This document shows positions 20,294 through 28,508 of a DNA stretch of 64,000 bases, one piece after another. The first letter of the stretch is position 1. Each line of letters opens with the position of its first letter. Below the pieces are notes generated by a model, which saw nothing but the letters and a program-made list of their open reading frames with translations, did no database searches and was not told the origin of the DNA. A program made the position numbers and the translations under genes. The stretch is taken from assembly GCA_004005435.1 (NCBI GenBank), contig RZWH01000003.1:558001-622000 (forward strand), in the 5' to 3' direction. This stretch comes from Rhodobacteraceae bacterium CCMM004 (GTDB taxonomy: Bacteria > Pseudomonadota > Alphaproteobacteria > Rhodobacterales > Rhodobacteraceae).

Positions 20294-20965
20294 TTAGGAC
20301 GCCTCGATATCCAGCCGTTCGCGGATGAAGGCCAGCGCGACGCTCAGGCCGTCGGGCGCGATGCCGTGGCCCGTGCCCTTCATCACATGGGCGTAGACGT
20401 CGAAACCCGCGGCCTGGAGCGTCTGGGCCGCCTCGGGCAGGGACGCGGGCGGCACGACATCGTCGGCGTCGCCATGGATCAACAGGACGGGCGGGCGCAC
20501 CTGCACGTCCTCGGCCAGCGCCTCGGGTCGGAGAAGCCGGCCGGAGAAGCCGACGATCCCGGCGAACGCCTCGGCCCGCCGCGGCGCCACGTCGAGCGCC
20601 ATCATCGTGCCCTGGGAGAAGCCGACCAGGACGGTGCGCGGGGGCGGCACGCCTTCCTCCTCGGCCAGGCCGTCGAGATAGGCGTGGAGGTCGCGCACCG
20701 CGGCGGCCATCCCCGCCTCGGCCGCCGCCGGATCCGATCCGTCGATCCAGGGGATCGGAAACCACTGGAACCCGCCGGGATTGACGGCGCAGACCTCGGG
20801 CGCGTTCGGGGCGACAAAGGCGGTTCCGGGCAGGTGCGGCGCCAGCGGATCGGCCAGCCCCAGCAGGTCCGCCCCGTCGGCCCCATAGCCGTGCAGGAAC
20901 ACGACGAGCGAGGTGGCCTCGCCCACCGGTGGACCTTTGCGGCCTGCGTCCAGTATACGCGTCAC
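20294..20965 (-). CDS. Alpha/beta-hydrolase, phospholipase/carboxylesterase family
   Basis: Serine hydrolase of the carboxylesterase type, 223 residues and cytoplasmic. Visible are the oxyanion region FLHGYGADGADLLGLA, the nucleophile elbow GFSQGTMMAL, the acid in LLIHGDADDVVPP and the base in KGTGHGIAPDG. The start is the GTG of a GTGA overlapping the DNA glycosylase stop, preceded by GGGAGG at good spacing. Substrates of this family range from short acyl esters to lysophospholipids and acyl-proteins and cannot be told here. It closes a four-gene chain with cbiD and cobK, which may reflect only operon packing. Confidence 0.88.
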   Translation of the reverse strand: MTRILDAGRKGPPVGEATSLVVFLHGYGADGADLLGLADPLAPHLPGTAFVAPNAPEVCAVNPGGFQWFPIPWIDGSDPAAAEAGMAAAVRDLHAYLDGLAEEEGVPPPRTVLVGFSQGTMMALDVAPRRAEAFAGIVGFSGRLLRPEALAEDVQVRPPVLLIHGDADDVVPPASLPEAAQTLQAAGFDVYAHVMKGTGHGIAPDGLSVALAFIRERLDIEAS

Positions 20966-21597
20966 GATAGTCCCTCCCGCCCTTTGACGACGCGGTAGTA
21001 GGCCCAAAGCCCCCGTGCCGCAATGGCGCGCCAGGGTCGCCACGGCTCGGCCATCCGGGCCAAGACCCCCGCGCCGGGCCGGACGTCGTGGTCGAAGAGG
21101 GCGCGCGCCGCCTCTTGCAACGCCAGGTCCCCGGCCGGGAATGCGTCGGCGCGGCCGAGGCACGTCAGGAGATAGACCTCGGCGGTCCAGACCCCGATCC
21201 CCGGCACCGCCGTCAGCGCCGCGCGCGCCGCGTCCGAGGGCGCCCGGGCCAGCGCGGCGTGGTCCAGATCGGCCTCGGCCAGAGCCCTCAGATAGCGCAT
21301 CTTGGGCCGGCTGAGCCCGCAGGCCCGCAGGGCGCTGTCGTCGGCTGCGGCCACCGCCTGGGGCGTCGTCAGCCCCGCCGCGGCCATCCGGCCCGAGATC
21401 GCGGCGGCCGAGGCCGTGCTGACCTGCTGACCCACGATCACCGCCGCCAGCCCGGCAAAGCCCGGGGGCCTGAGCCGCGTCGGCCACGGCCCCGTCCGCT
21501 CCAACACCGCGGCGAATCGCGGCTCCCGCGACGTCAGCCATGCGGCGCCCTCCGCCACGCAGCTGGGGCCGCCGATCACCCGCTCGCCACGGCTCAC
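20962..21597 (-). CDS. DNA-3-methyladenine glycosylase II-like (HhH-GPD)
   Basis: Base-excision repair glycosylase of the HhH-GPD superfamily, AlkA-like, that removes alkylated purines. 211 residues, shorter than E. coli AlkA because the N-terminal subdomain is absent, as in many alphaproteobacterial versions. The helix-hairpin-helix (AVPGIGVWTAEVYLLTCLG, residues ~130-148) is followed by the catalytic aspartate in FPAGDLAL (Asp157). IVGQQVSTASAAAI near 54-67 is the conserved QQ-containing helix. The GTG start overlaps the cobK stop (CCGTGAGC) and the stop overlaps the esterase start. Confidence 0.9.
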   Translation of the reverse strand: MSRGERVIGGPSCVAEGAAWLTSREPRFAAVLERTGPWPTRLRPPGFAGLAAVIVGQQVSTASAAAISGRMAAAGLTTPQAVAAADDSALRACGLSRPKMRYLRALAEADLDHAALARAPSDAARAALTAVPGIGVWTAEVYLLTCLGRADAFPAGDLALQEAARALFDHDVRPGAGVLARMAEPWRPWRAIAARGLWAYYRVVKGREGLS

Positions 21598-22331
21598 GGC
21601 AGGCGTCTGAGCCACGACAGCGCGGCCGCCACCGTCTCGACCTTGGGCGCCTCGGGCTGGAGCGGACGGCGGATCATCGCCACCGGCAGACCCAACCGGC
21701 GCGCGGCGTCGAGTTTGCTCCGGCTGGCCGTGCCGCCGGAGTTGCGCACCACGAGCCAGTCGATCCTCAGCCGCTCGAACAGCGCCACCTCCTCGGCGAT
21801 GGAAAACGGCGGGCGGCCGACGACAAAGCGGCCGCCGGGATAGGGAAACGGCTCGGACGGCGGGTCGATCTGGCGGACGAACAGGGTCCGGCCGGTCAGG
21901 TTGGCGAACGCCTCGAGCCGCTGCCGACCGGTGGCCAGGAACACCCGCGCGCCCTCGGGCACGTGCCGCGCCGCATCGCTCTCGCGATGGAGAAAGGTCC
22001 AGGTGTCCTGCGGCCCCGGCATCCAAGGCTGGCGCAGCACCAGCAGATAGGGGATGTCGCGCTCGGCACAGATCTCGGCCGTGCGATGGCTGATCCCCAC
22101 GGCAAAGGGGTGAGTGGCGTCCAGCACCGCGCCGATCCGTTCGTCACGCAGGTAGGCCAGAAACCCGTCGCGCCCGCCGAAGCCGCCGATCCGCGTGGGG
22201 ATCCCCAGAGGCTTGGGCGTGCGCGTGGCCCCGGCCAGGGAGGCCACGACCGACACCCGCTCTTCCTGCGCCACCGCCCCGGCGATCTGTCGCGCCTCCC
22301 GCGTCCCTGCCAGAAGCAGCACGCGGGTCAT
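21594..22331 (-). CDS. cobK: Precorrin-6A reductase
   Basis: NADPH-dependent reduction of precorrin-6A (or its cobalt form) in corrin-ring synthesis. 245 residues. Visible family features: VLLLAGTREARQIA at the N-terminus, GGFGGRDGFLAYL near 50-63, VLDATHPFAVGIS near 77 and the C-terminal WLVVRNSGGTASRSKLDAAR. The ATG overlaps the cbiD stop (ATGA) and the stop overlaps the DNA glycosylase start. With cbiD, and the divergent cobA and cobB, it forms the cobalamin section of the window. Confidence 0.93.
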   Translation of the reverse strand: MTRVLLLAGTREARQIAGAVAQEERVSVVASLAGATRTPKPLGIPTRIGGFGGRDGFLAYLRDERIGAVLDATHPFAVGISHRTAEICAERDIPYLLVLRQPWMPGPQDTWTFLHRESDAARHVPEGARVFLATGRQRLEAFANLTGRTLFVRQIDPPSEPFPYPGGRFVVGRPPFSIAEEVALFERLRIDWLVVRNSGGTASRSKLDAARRLGLPVAMIRRPLQPEAPKVETVAAALSWLRRLP

Positions 22332-23377
22332 GCGCGCGCCAGGATCGTCCCGCCGCGGTCGCACACCGCCACGTCGACCTCGATGTGGCCTGCGCCCACC
22401 ATGCTCTCCACTTCCCGTTTCGCCTCCCGCGCGACCGCATGGGCGAGCGGCCGTCCGATAAGCTGATACGCGTCGAGCACGGTATTGGATGAAACTATTT
22501 CCGGCCGCCCCACCAACTCGGCCAGACGGGCAAAGTCCACCTGGCTGCGGGCCGAGTGCAGATCCCGCGCGCCCTGTCCCAGCTTGGTCAGCTTGGCGAT
22601 GCCGCCGCCGATGGTCAGGCGCGGGACCGGGTGGCGCACCAAATACTTGATCAACCCCCCGGCAAAGTCGCCCATGTCCAGCATCGCATGGTCCGGCAGG
22701 CCGTGGAGCGTCTGCACCGCCCGCTCGCTCTGAGCGCCGGTGCAGCCGGCCACGTGGGTCAGCCCGGCGGCGCGCGCCACATCGATGCCGCGATGGATCG
22801 AGGCGATCCAGGCCGCGCAGGAGAACGGCCGGACCACGCCGGTGGTCCCGAGCACCGACAGCCCGCCGACGATGCCCAGGCGGGGGTTCCAGGTCTTGGC
22901 CGCGATCTCGGCGCCGCCGGGGATCGAGACGGTGACGGCGATGTCGGGGGCGACGCCGTGGAGGTCGGCCAGCGCCTGAACCTCGGCGGCGATCATCTGC
23001 CGCGGCGCGGGGTTGATCGCGGGCTCTCCGGGCGGGACCGGCAGACCGGGGCGCGTCACCGTCCCCACCCCCTCGCCCGCGTGGAAGCTGACGCCTGGCC
23101 CGGCCGGGGCGACGCGGGCGATGACGGTCACGCCGTGGGTCACGTCCGGGTCGTCTCCGGCGTCCTTGACGATGCCCGCCTCGGTCCACCCTTGCCCTGC
23201 GGCGCGGTGCGCCAGGGCGAACCGCGGCGTCTCACCCCGCGGGAGCGTGATCTGCACCGTCTCGGGAAACGCCCCGCCCCAAAGCCGCATCAAGGCCGCG
23301 CGCGTCGCCGCGGCGGCACAGGCGCCGGTGGTCCAGCCGCGGCGCAGCGCTCGGGTCGGGGTCGGGGTGCGGGGCAT
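22328..23377 (-). CDS. cbiD: Cobalt-precorrin-5B C1-methyltransferase
   Basis: SAM-dependent methylation at C-1 of the corrin ring with loss of the C-20 fragment. 349 residues. The N-terminal RRGWTTGACAAAATRAAL, GPGVSFHAGEGVGTVTRPGL, IPGGAEIAAKTWNPRLGIVG and CTGAQSERA segments are typical of CbiD. CbiD belongs to the cobalt-early (anaerobic) route, whereas the aerobic route uses CobF; its pairing with CobK and the CobB-type amidase suggests a mosaic pathway, which is common among alphaproteobacteria. The ATG giving MPRTPTPTRALRRGW is chosen. A frame extension upstream runs into the divergent gene's promoter region. Confidence 0.92.
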   Translation of the reverse strand: MPRTPTPTRALRRGWTTGACAAAATRAALMRLWGGAFPETVQITLPRGETPRFALAHRAAGQGWTEAGIVKDAGDDPDVTHGVTVIARVAPAGPGVSFHAGEGVGTVTRPGLPVPPGEPAINPAPRQMIAAEVQALADLHGVAPDIAVTVSIPGGAEIAAKTWNPRLGIVGGLSVLGTTGVVRPFSCAAWIASIHRGIDVARAAGLTHVAGCTGAQSERAVQTLHGLPDHAMLDMGDFAGGLIKYLVRHPVPRLTIGGGIAKLTKLGQGARDLHSARSQVDFARLAELVGRPEIVSSNTVLDAYQLIGRPLAHAVAREAKREVESMVGAGHIEVDVAVCDRGGTILARA

Positions 23378-23483
23378 GGGCCGACTATAGCCCCGCCCGC
23401 CGGGGGCGCCAGCGACGCGGACGACCCCCGCGACGTCGCAATGGCCGCTTTTCACCGACGCCGCATCGCCGCATAACGGGGCG

Positions 23484-24335
23484 ATGACCGATGCGCTGCG
23501 CCTCCCCGACGCCGACTGGCCCGTGCTGCTGCCGGGCTGGGTGTGGCTATGCGGTGCGGGACCGGGCGATCCCGGCCTCGTCACGCTCCATACGCTGAAC
23601 GCGCTGCGCCAGGCAGACGTGGTGGTTTACGACGCCCTGGTGCAACCCGCGATCCTCGACTGGGCGCCCCAGGCGCGCCACATCTACGCGGGCAAGCGCG
23701 GCGGCAAGCCCTCGCCCAAGCAGCGCGACATCTCGTTGCACTTGGTGGACCTGGCCCGTGGCGGCGCGCGTGTGCTGCGGCTCAAGGGCGGCGATCCCTT
23801 CGTCTTCGGCCGCGGCGGCGAGGAGGCGCAGACGCTGATCCAGCACGGCGTGCCGGTGCGCATCGTTCCGGGGATCAGCGCCGGGATCGGCGGCCTGGCC
23901 TATGCGGGGATCCCGGTGACCCACCGCGACGTGAACCAGTCTGTCACCTTCGTCACCGGCCACGACCAGTCAGGGGCGGCGCCCGGCGCGCTCGATTGGA
24001 CCGCCATCGCCCGCGGCAGCCAGGTCATCGTGATCTACATGGGGATGAAGCACATCGCCCAGATCGCCGGGTCGCTGATCGCCGCGGGGCGCGCGCGGTC
24101 CGAGCCCGTCGCGGTGGTGACGCAGGCGACGACAGCCGACCAGACCGTGCTGGAGACAACGCTCGGAACCTGCGCCGAGGACATCGCCGGGGCGGCGCTG
24201 GACCCCCCGGCCATCATCTGCGTCGGCCGCGCCACGCTGATGCGGCAGGTGCTGGACTGGCAGGCGCTCGCGGCCGGCCACGCGCCCCGCGATCTCGACC
24301 CGCTGAACCGCGGTCGGGCCGCCGACAGCGCCTGA
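23484..24335 (+). CDS. cobA: Uroporphyrinogen-III C-methyltransferase
   Basis: Methylates uroporphyrinogen III at C-2 and C-7 to precorrin-2, the branch point to cobalamin and siroheme. 283 residues. Visible: WLCGAGPGDPGLVTLHTLNA, VVYDALV, GKRGGKPSPKQ, the SAM-binding RLKGGDPFVFGRGGEEA and VTHRDVNQSVTFVTGH. There is no CysG-type dehydrogenase domain. It is transcribed away from cbiD, with a 106-bp gap that must hold both promoters; no B12-riboswitch core is visible there. Confidence 0.95.
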   Translation: MTDALRLPDADWPVLLPGWVWLCGAGPGDPGLVTLHTLNALRQADVVVYDALVQPAILDWAPQARHIYAGKRGGKPSPKQRDISLHLVDLARGGARVLRLKGGDPFVFGRGGEEAQTLIQHGVPVRIVPGISAGIGGLAYAGIPVTHRDVNQSVTFVTGHDQSGAAPGALDWTAIARGSQVIVIYMGMKHIAQIAGSLIAAGRARSEPVAVVTQATTADQTVLETTLGTCAEDIAGAALDPPAIICVGRATLMRQVLDWQALAAGHAPRDLDPLNRGRAADSA

Positions 24336-24437
24336 GCCCGCCATGACGGATTGCACAAATCCGACAACTTCGCCCCCCGAAGCGCATGTTCGCACCCGTA
24401 TTTCTGTGGATTTCCCGCAATCGGACGGTTTCGGGCC

Positions 24438-25706
24438 ATGCCCGGCCTGATCGTCGCCGCACCCTCGTCGGGGAGCGGCAAAACCACGGTGACGCTAGGC
24501 CTGCTGCGCGCCTTCGCGCGCCGGGGGAGCGCGGTGCGCGGGGCCAAGTCCGGGCCCGACTACATCGACCCGCGGTTCCACGAGGCGGCCTGCGGCCTTC
24601 CTTGTCCCAACCTCGACGCCTGGGCGATGGCGCCGGCGCGGCTCTGTGCCCTCGCGGCGGGCGAGGGTCTTCTGCTGGTCGAAGGCGCCATGGGGCTCTT
24701 CGACGGTGCGCCGCCGGACGGGCGCGGCGCCACGGCGGATCTCGCCCGCCACCTGGGCCTTCCGGTGGTCCTGGTGGTCGACGCGGCCCGGATGGCGCAA
24801 TCGGTGGCGCCGCTGGTCGCGGGCTTTGCCGCGCACGACCCCGCCGTGCGCGTCGCCGGGGTGGTGCTGAACCGCGTCGGCTCGGACCGGCACGCCCGGA
24901 TGCTGCGCAACGCCTTGGCGCCGCTTGGCATTCCTGTTCTGGGCGCGGTGCCCCGCGGCACCGATATGGCCCACCCCTCGCGCCACCTGGGGCTGGTTCA
25001 GGCGCAGGAACGACCCGATCTCGACCCCTGGCTCGACGCCGTCGCGGACATGGTCGGCGCCGCGGTGGACCTCGATGCGCTGGCGGCCCTGGCAGCCCCG
25101 CTGCCGAACGCCGCCCCAGCCCCGCGGGTCAGCCCTCCGGCGCAAGTCATCGCGCTGGCCCAGGACGCCGCCTTTAGCTTCGCCTATCCCCATCTGCTGG
25201 ACGACTGGCGCGCCGCGGGGGCCGAGCTGCGCCCCTTCTCGCCGCTCGCCGACGAACCGGTGCCCGCCGCCGATCTGGTGTTCCTCCCCGGCGGCTATCC
25301 CGAGCTGCACGCGGGCCGGATCGCGGCGGCGCGGACCTTTCTGCAAAGCTTGAAGTTCTGCTCACAGAGCACTGATATATATGGAGAGTGCGGAGGCTAT
25401 ATGGTCCTGGGAGATGCCCTCACCGATGCAGACGGGAAGACCTACGGGATGGCCGGGCTGCTGCGGCTGGAGACGAGCTTTGCCCGGCGGCGGCTGCACC
25501 TGGGATATCGCCGCCTGACCGCCGATGCGGGCCCGTTTGCCGGGGACTGGGCCGGGCACGAGTTCCACTACGCCACCACCGTGAGGGCCGACGGCTCAGC
25601 GCTGTTTCGCGCCGAGGACGCCGAGGGCACGGAGCTGCGCGCGATGGGCCTGCACGCCGGGCGAGTCTGCGGCAGCTTCGCCCACCTGATCGACCGCTGG
25701 AGGTGA
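24438..25706 (+). CDS. cobB: Cobyrinate / hydrogenobyrinate a,c-diamide synthase
   Basis: ATP- and glutamine-dependent amidation of side chains a and c of the corrin ring. 422 residues: an N-terminal P-loop of the dethiobiotin-synthetase fold (VAAPSSGSGKTTVT at ~6-19), VEGAMGLFDG, then a C-terminal glutaminase-like domain with the nucleophile Cys in YGECGGYMVLG and the His in FHYATT. Bases ~25347-25402 (encoding SLKFCSQSTDIYGECGGYM) are strikingly A+T-rich in an otherwise ~73% G+C gene, yet the reading frame and motif stay intact. The ATG at MPGLIVAAPSS is chosen by homology; the frame extends upstream without a plausible start context. Confidence 0.94.
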   Translation: MPGLIVAAPSSGSGKTTVTLGLLRAFARRGSAVRGAKSGPDYIDPRFHEAACGLPCPNLDAWAMAPARLCALAAGEGLLLVEGAMGLFDGAPPDGRGATADLARHLGLPVVLVVDAARMAQSVAPLVAGFAAHDPAVRVAGVVLNRVGSDRHARMLRNALAPLGIPVLGAVPRGTDMAHPSRHLGLVQAQERPDLDPWLDAVADMVGAAVDLDALAALAAPLPNAAPAPRVSPPAQVIALAQDAAFSFAYPHLLDDWRAAGAELRPFSPLADEPVPAADLVFLPGGYPELHAGRIAAARTFLQSLKFCSQSTDIYGECGGYMVLGDALTDADGKTYGMAGLLRLETSFARRRLHLGYRRLTADAGPFAGDWAGHEFHYATTVRADGSALFRAEDAEGTELRAMGLHAGRVCGSFAHLIDRWR

Positions 25707-25741
25707 CTTCCCTTCCCGCCGCGGCGGCGGTAGGGAGAGGC

Positions 25742-26971
25742 ATGTCCGTCACCGATAGCCCCGCCGCCCACGGCACCGCGCGCCGCAACGTGGTCATCCT
25801 GGTCTGCGCCCAGGCGTTCCTGGGCGCGCAGATGCCGATGATCTTTACCATCGGCGGGCTTGCGGGACAGACGCTGGCCTCGAACGTCTGCTTTGCCACG
25901 CTGCCGATCTCGCTGATCGTCCTGGGCTCGATGCTGTCGGCCCAGCCGATGGCCGCCATCATGCAGCGGTTCGGACGGCGCGCGGGGTTCTTCATCGGCG
26001 CCGCGGGCGGATCCCTGGGGGCCGCGATCGGCGCCTGGGGCCTGATGCAGGCATCCTTCCCCCTCTTCCTCCTCGGCTCGTTCTTTACCGGCATGTATAT
26101 GAGCGCGCAGGGGTTCTATCGCTTCGCCGCCACCGACACGGCGCCGGCCGCGTTCCGGCCCAAGGCCATCTCCTACGTCATGGCGGGGGGTCTGGTCTCG
26201 GCGGTCATCGGGCCGCAGCTGGTCAAGGTCACGGCCGACGCGATGGTCGTGCCGTTCCTCGGCACCTACCTGGCGGTGATCGGGATCAACGCTGTGGGAT
26301 CGCTGCTGTTTCTCGGGCTGCGCATCCCGACGCCGCCCAAGCCCTCGGCTGACAGCCCCAAGGGCCGCACCCGCTGGCAGCTCCTGACCACCCCGCGAAT
26401 CGCCGTCGCGATCATCTGCGCCATGGTGTCCTACGCGCTGATGAACCTGATGATGACGTCGACGCCGCTGGCCGTCGTGGGCTGCGGGTTCGACAAGAAC
26501 AACGCGGCGGACGTGGTCAGCGCCCACGTCCTGGCCATGTTCGCGCCGTCATTCTTTACCGGTCATCTGATCGCCCGCTTCGGGGTCGAACGGATCATGG
26601 CGCTGGGCCTCGCGATCCTGGCCGCGTCGGGGGCGGTGGGGCTGGCGGGCGTGGCGCTGGAGAACTTCTTCGTGGCGCTGATCCTGCTCGGCATCGGCTG
26701 GAACTTCGGCTTCATCGGAGCGACGGCGATGCTGGCCGAGGCCCACGCGCCCGAAGAGCGGGGCCGCGTGCAGGGCATGAACGACATGATCGTCTTCGGC
26801 TGCGTGACCGTGGCGAGCCTGGCCTCTGGGGGTCTGATGAACTGCTCGGGCGGCTCGGCGCAGGAGGGCTGGACGGCGGTGAACCTGGCCATGGCGCCGT
26901 TCCTGGCGCTGGCGGGCGGCGCGCTGATCTGGCTGTGGCTGCGGCCCAAGGATCCGGTCGCCGCGGAGTAG
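25742..26971 (+). CDS. MFS transporter
   Basis: A 409-residue inner-membrane protein with about 12 hydrophobic segments in two halves. The characteristic MFS loop between helices 2 and 3 appears as MQRFGRRAGFFIGA and, in the second half, as IARFGVERIMALGLA. No substrate is suggested by the sequence. It follows cobB by 35 bp and may share its transcript; export or import of a corrin-related compound would be guesswork. The cytosolic loop between the halves (PPKPSADSPKGRTRW) is short. The start is the ATG preceded by GGGAGAGGC. Confidence 0.88.
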   Translation: MSVTDSPAAHGTARRNVVILVCAQAFLGAQMPMIFTIGGLAGQTLASNVCFATLPISLIVLGSMLSAQPMAAIMQRFGRRAGFFIGAAGGSLGAAIGAWGLMQASFPLFLLGSFFTGMYMSAQGFYRFAATDTAPAAFRPKAISYVMAGGLVSAVIGPQLVKVTADAMVVPFLGTYLAVIGINAVGSLLFLGLRIPTPPKPSADSPKGRTRWQLLTTPRIAVAIICAMVSYALMNLMMTSTPLAVVGCGFDKNNAADVVSAHVLAMFAPSFFTGHLIARFGVERIMALGLAILAASGAVGLAGVALENFFVALILLGIGWNFGFIGATAMLAEAHAPEERGRVQGMNDMIVFGCVTVASLASGGLMNCSGGSAQEGWTAVNLAMAPFLALAGGALIWLWLRPKDPVAAE

Positions 26972-26988
26972 GATGGGCCGGGCCGAAA

Positions 26989-27048
26989 GGGGGGCTCCGC
27001 CCCCGCCGCCTACGGCGGCTCCCCCGGGGTATTTTTGCCAAGATGAAG
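26989..27048. repeat. REP-like intergenic hairpins with ATTTTTGCCAAGATGAAG tail
   Basis: Two small hairpins, GGGGGC-TCC-GCCCCC and GCCGCC-TAC-GGCGGC, are followed by CCCCCGGGGTATTTTTGCC and AAGATGAAGG. The motif GGGGTATTTTTGCCAAGATG is familiar to me as a recurrent extragenic sequence of Rhodobacterales. It sits between convergent genes and can act as a terminator for the MFS gene (stem followed by ATTTTT). Confidence 0.55.
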
Positions 27049-27054
27049 GAGCTG

Positions 27055-27810
27055 TCACGGCCGTCCGCGGGCCTGGGCGATGAGGAGCCGCGCGCGGCGA
27101 CCGGCCTCGGAGAGCGCCAGGGTGCCGTCGGCGACCCGGTGCGGCGCGCGGGCCGCCAGGCGCAAGAGGGGCCGGGCCTGCCATGCGGCGAGCGTGGCTG
27201 GGGCGGCGGCGCGGGAGACCCTGGCCCCGGAGAGGTCGGCGAGGGCAGTGCGGGCGAGGCGGGCGACCGCGGCGGGGCGGCCGTCGTGGAGGGGGTGGAG
27301 ACCCGCCGCCTCCAGCGCCGGGACGGCCTGGAACCACCGGGTCAGCCCCTCGGCGGCGCCCCACGCGCGCACCGCCGTCTCGTCCGCGGGCGGAGCGCCG
27401 AGGGCGCGGGCGGCCACCCACATCGGGATGGCTGCGGTGGCGTCGATATGGGCGTGCAGCGCACCGGCGTCGGCGAAGGCGCGCCCTTCGATGTCCCAAC
27501 GGCGCGCCTCGACGGTGGCGTGCAGGAGCCGCGCGCCGTCGGCATCGATGGCCTGGGCCAGGGGGGTCGTCACCTCGTGGCGGCGGACGAGGCCCCGGGC
27601 CGCGATCTCGTCCAGCGCGTCGCGCCACCATTGCAGGCGCATCTCGGCGATCAGCGGCTCCTTGGTCACCCAGGGCGCGCGGGCGACCTCCAGCGTGAAG
27701 GCGTAGAGGGGGAAGAGAACGGCCCGCGCGGCGGGCGGCGCGGCCATCGCGGCGAGGAAGCGATCGGGGTCGCCGCGGCGGACCTGTTCGGCACAGGCGA
27801 GGACCGTCAT
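27055..27810 (-). CDS. Squalene/phytoene synthase family protein
   Basis: 251 residues with the all-helical trans-isoprenyl-diphosphate synthase fold. LFPLYAFTLEVARAPW near residue 35 and MRLQWWRDALDEI near 65 correspond to the first conserved helices. The Asp-rich DXXXD motifs of true squalene/phytoene synthases are not convincingly present, which makes it closer to the NDUFAF6-like branch linked to respiratory complex I assembly. A role in carotenoid or hopanoid synthesis is therefore doubtful. Its ATG overlaps the stop of the methyltransferase gene (ATGA), so the two are translated together. Confidence 0.8.
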   Translation of the reverse strand: MTVLACAEQVRRGDPDRFLAAMAAPPAARAVLFPLYAFTLEVARAPWVTKEPLIAEMRLQWWRDALDEIAARGLVRRHEVTTPLAQAIDADGARLLHATVEARRWDIEGRAFADAGALHAHIDATAAIPMWVAARALGAPPADETAVRAWGAAEGLTRWFQAVPALEAAGLHPLHDGRPAAVARLARTALADLSGARVSRAAAPATLAAWQARPLLRLAARAPHRVADGTLALSEAGRRARLLIAQARGRP

Positions 27811-28508
27811 GCCGGGGCCACGACAGTGAGGGCGTAGGTGATGGCCTCGGGCGCCTGCCGCCAGAGCGCGATCTCCCGCGCCTCCTCCGCCACCGCAGAG
27901 GCGTCGCCGTGGCCCGCGGCACGCAGGGTGTCGAGGCGGGCCTCCAGTGGGCCGAAATAGGCTTCCCACCCCGCGGGGGACAGGAGGCGGCGGCCGAGCA
28001 CGCGATAGCCTGCCGCGGCGATGCGGGCGTCGAGGCCATCCCGGTCGGTGATCGCCGGATACTGCGCCCAGAAGGCGCGCGCGGCCTCGGGCGGATCGGC
28101 GGAGACCCAGATAGGCTCGGAGAAGGCCACATGGCCGCCCGGGGCCAGGGCGCCGCGCCATGCGGTCAGCCCCTCGGTCACGCCGAGGAAGTAGAGCGCG
28201 CCGGCGCACCAGATCAGGTGGTAGGGGCCGCCGGGGTCGGCCATGTCGCCGGTGTGCACCGTGGCGCGGTCGCCCAGCCGCGCCTGGGCCGCGGCGGCGA
28301 AGGGGGCGTGCGCCTCGATCCCGGTCAGGGTGGCGGCGGGGCGGAGGGCGGCCAGCGTCTCCAGATCCGCGCCGGGGCCGCATCCGGCGTCGAGGATGCG
28401 GGCCTCTGCGGGCGTCCCCGCCACCTCCAGCGCCCAGGCGATGTCGGCCGGTTCCCCAGGCCCCTCCCGCGGCAGGCCGTCGTGGATGTCCCAGAAGGTG
28501 ACGGTCAT
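27807..28508 (-). CDS. Class I SAM-dependent methyltransferase
   Basis: 233 residues with the Rossmann methyltransferase core: motif I ILDAGCGPGADLE (38-50), an acidic residue after TLTGIEAHAP, GDMADPGGPYHLIWCAGALY and APGGHVAFSEP for motif III. The substrate cannot be predicted. It is sandwiched by ATGA overlaps between cimA and the squalene/phytoene-synthase-like gene, so its partner may be that protein rather than citramalate synthesis. Confidence 0.87.
   Translation of the reverse strand: MTVTFWDIHDGLPREGPGEPADIAWALEVAGTPAEARILDAGCGPGADLETLAALRPAATLTGIEAHAPFAAAAQARLGDRATVHTGDMADPGGPYHLIWCAGALYFLGVTEGLTAWRGALAPGGHVAFSEPIWVSADPPEAARAFWAQYPAITDRDGLDARIAAAGYRVLGRRLLSPAGWEAYFGPLEARLDTLRAAGHGDASAVAEEAREIALWRQAPEAITYALTVVAPA

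Noticed and set aside
17705-20998. Very long + strand open frame (over 1000 codons) opposite glgP and the esterase
   Set aside because: It is the antisense shadow of G+C-rich - strand genes; the product is Arg/Gly/His-rich with no family motif, while the - strand encodes complete, recognisable enzymes.
23378-23483. Cobalamin riboswitch between cbiD and cobA
   Set aside because: I looked for the conserved B12-box core (GCCACTG-like) on both strands and did not find it; the gap is also short for a full riboswitch on either side.
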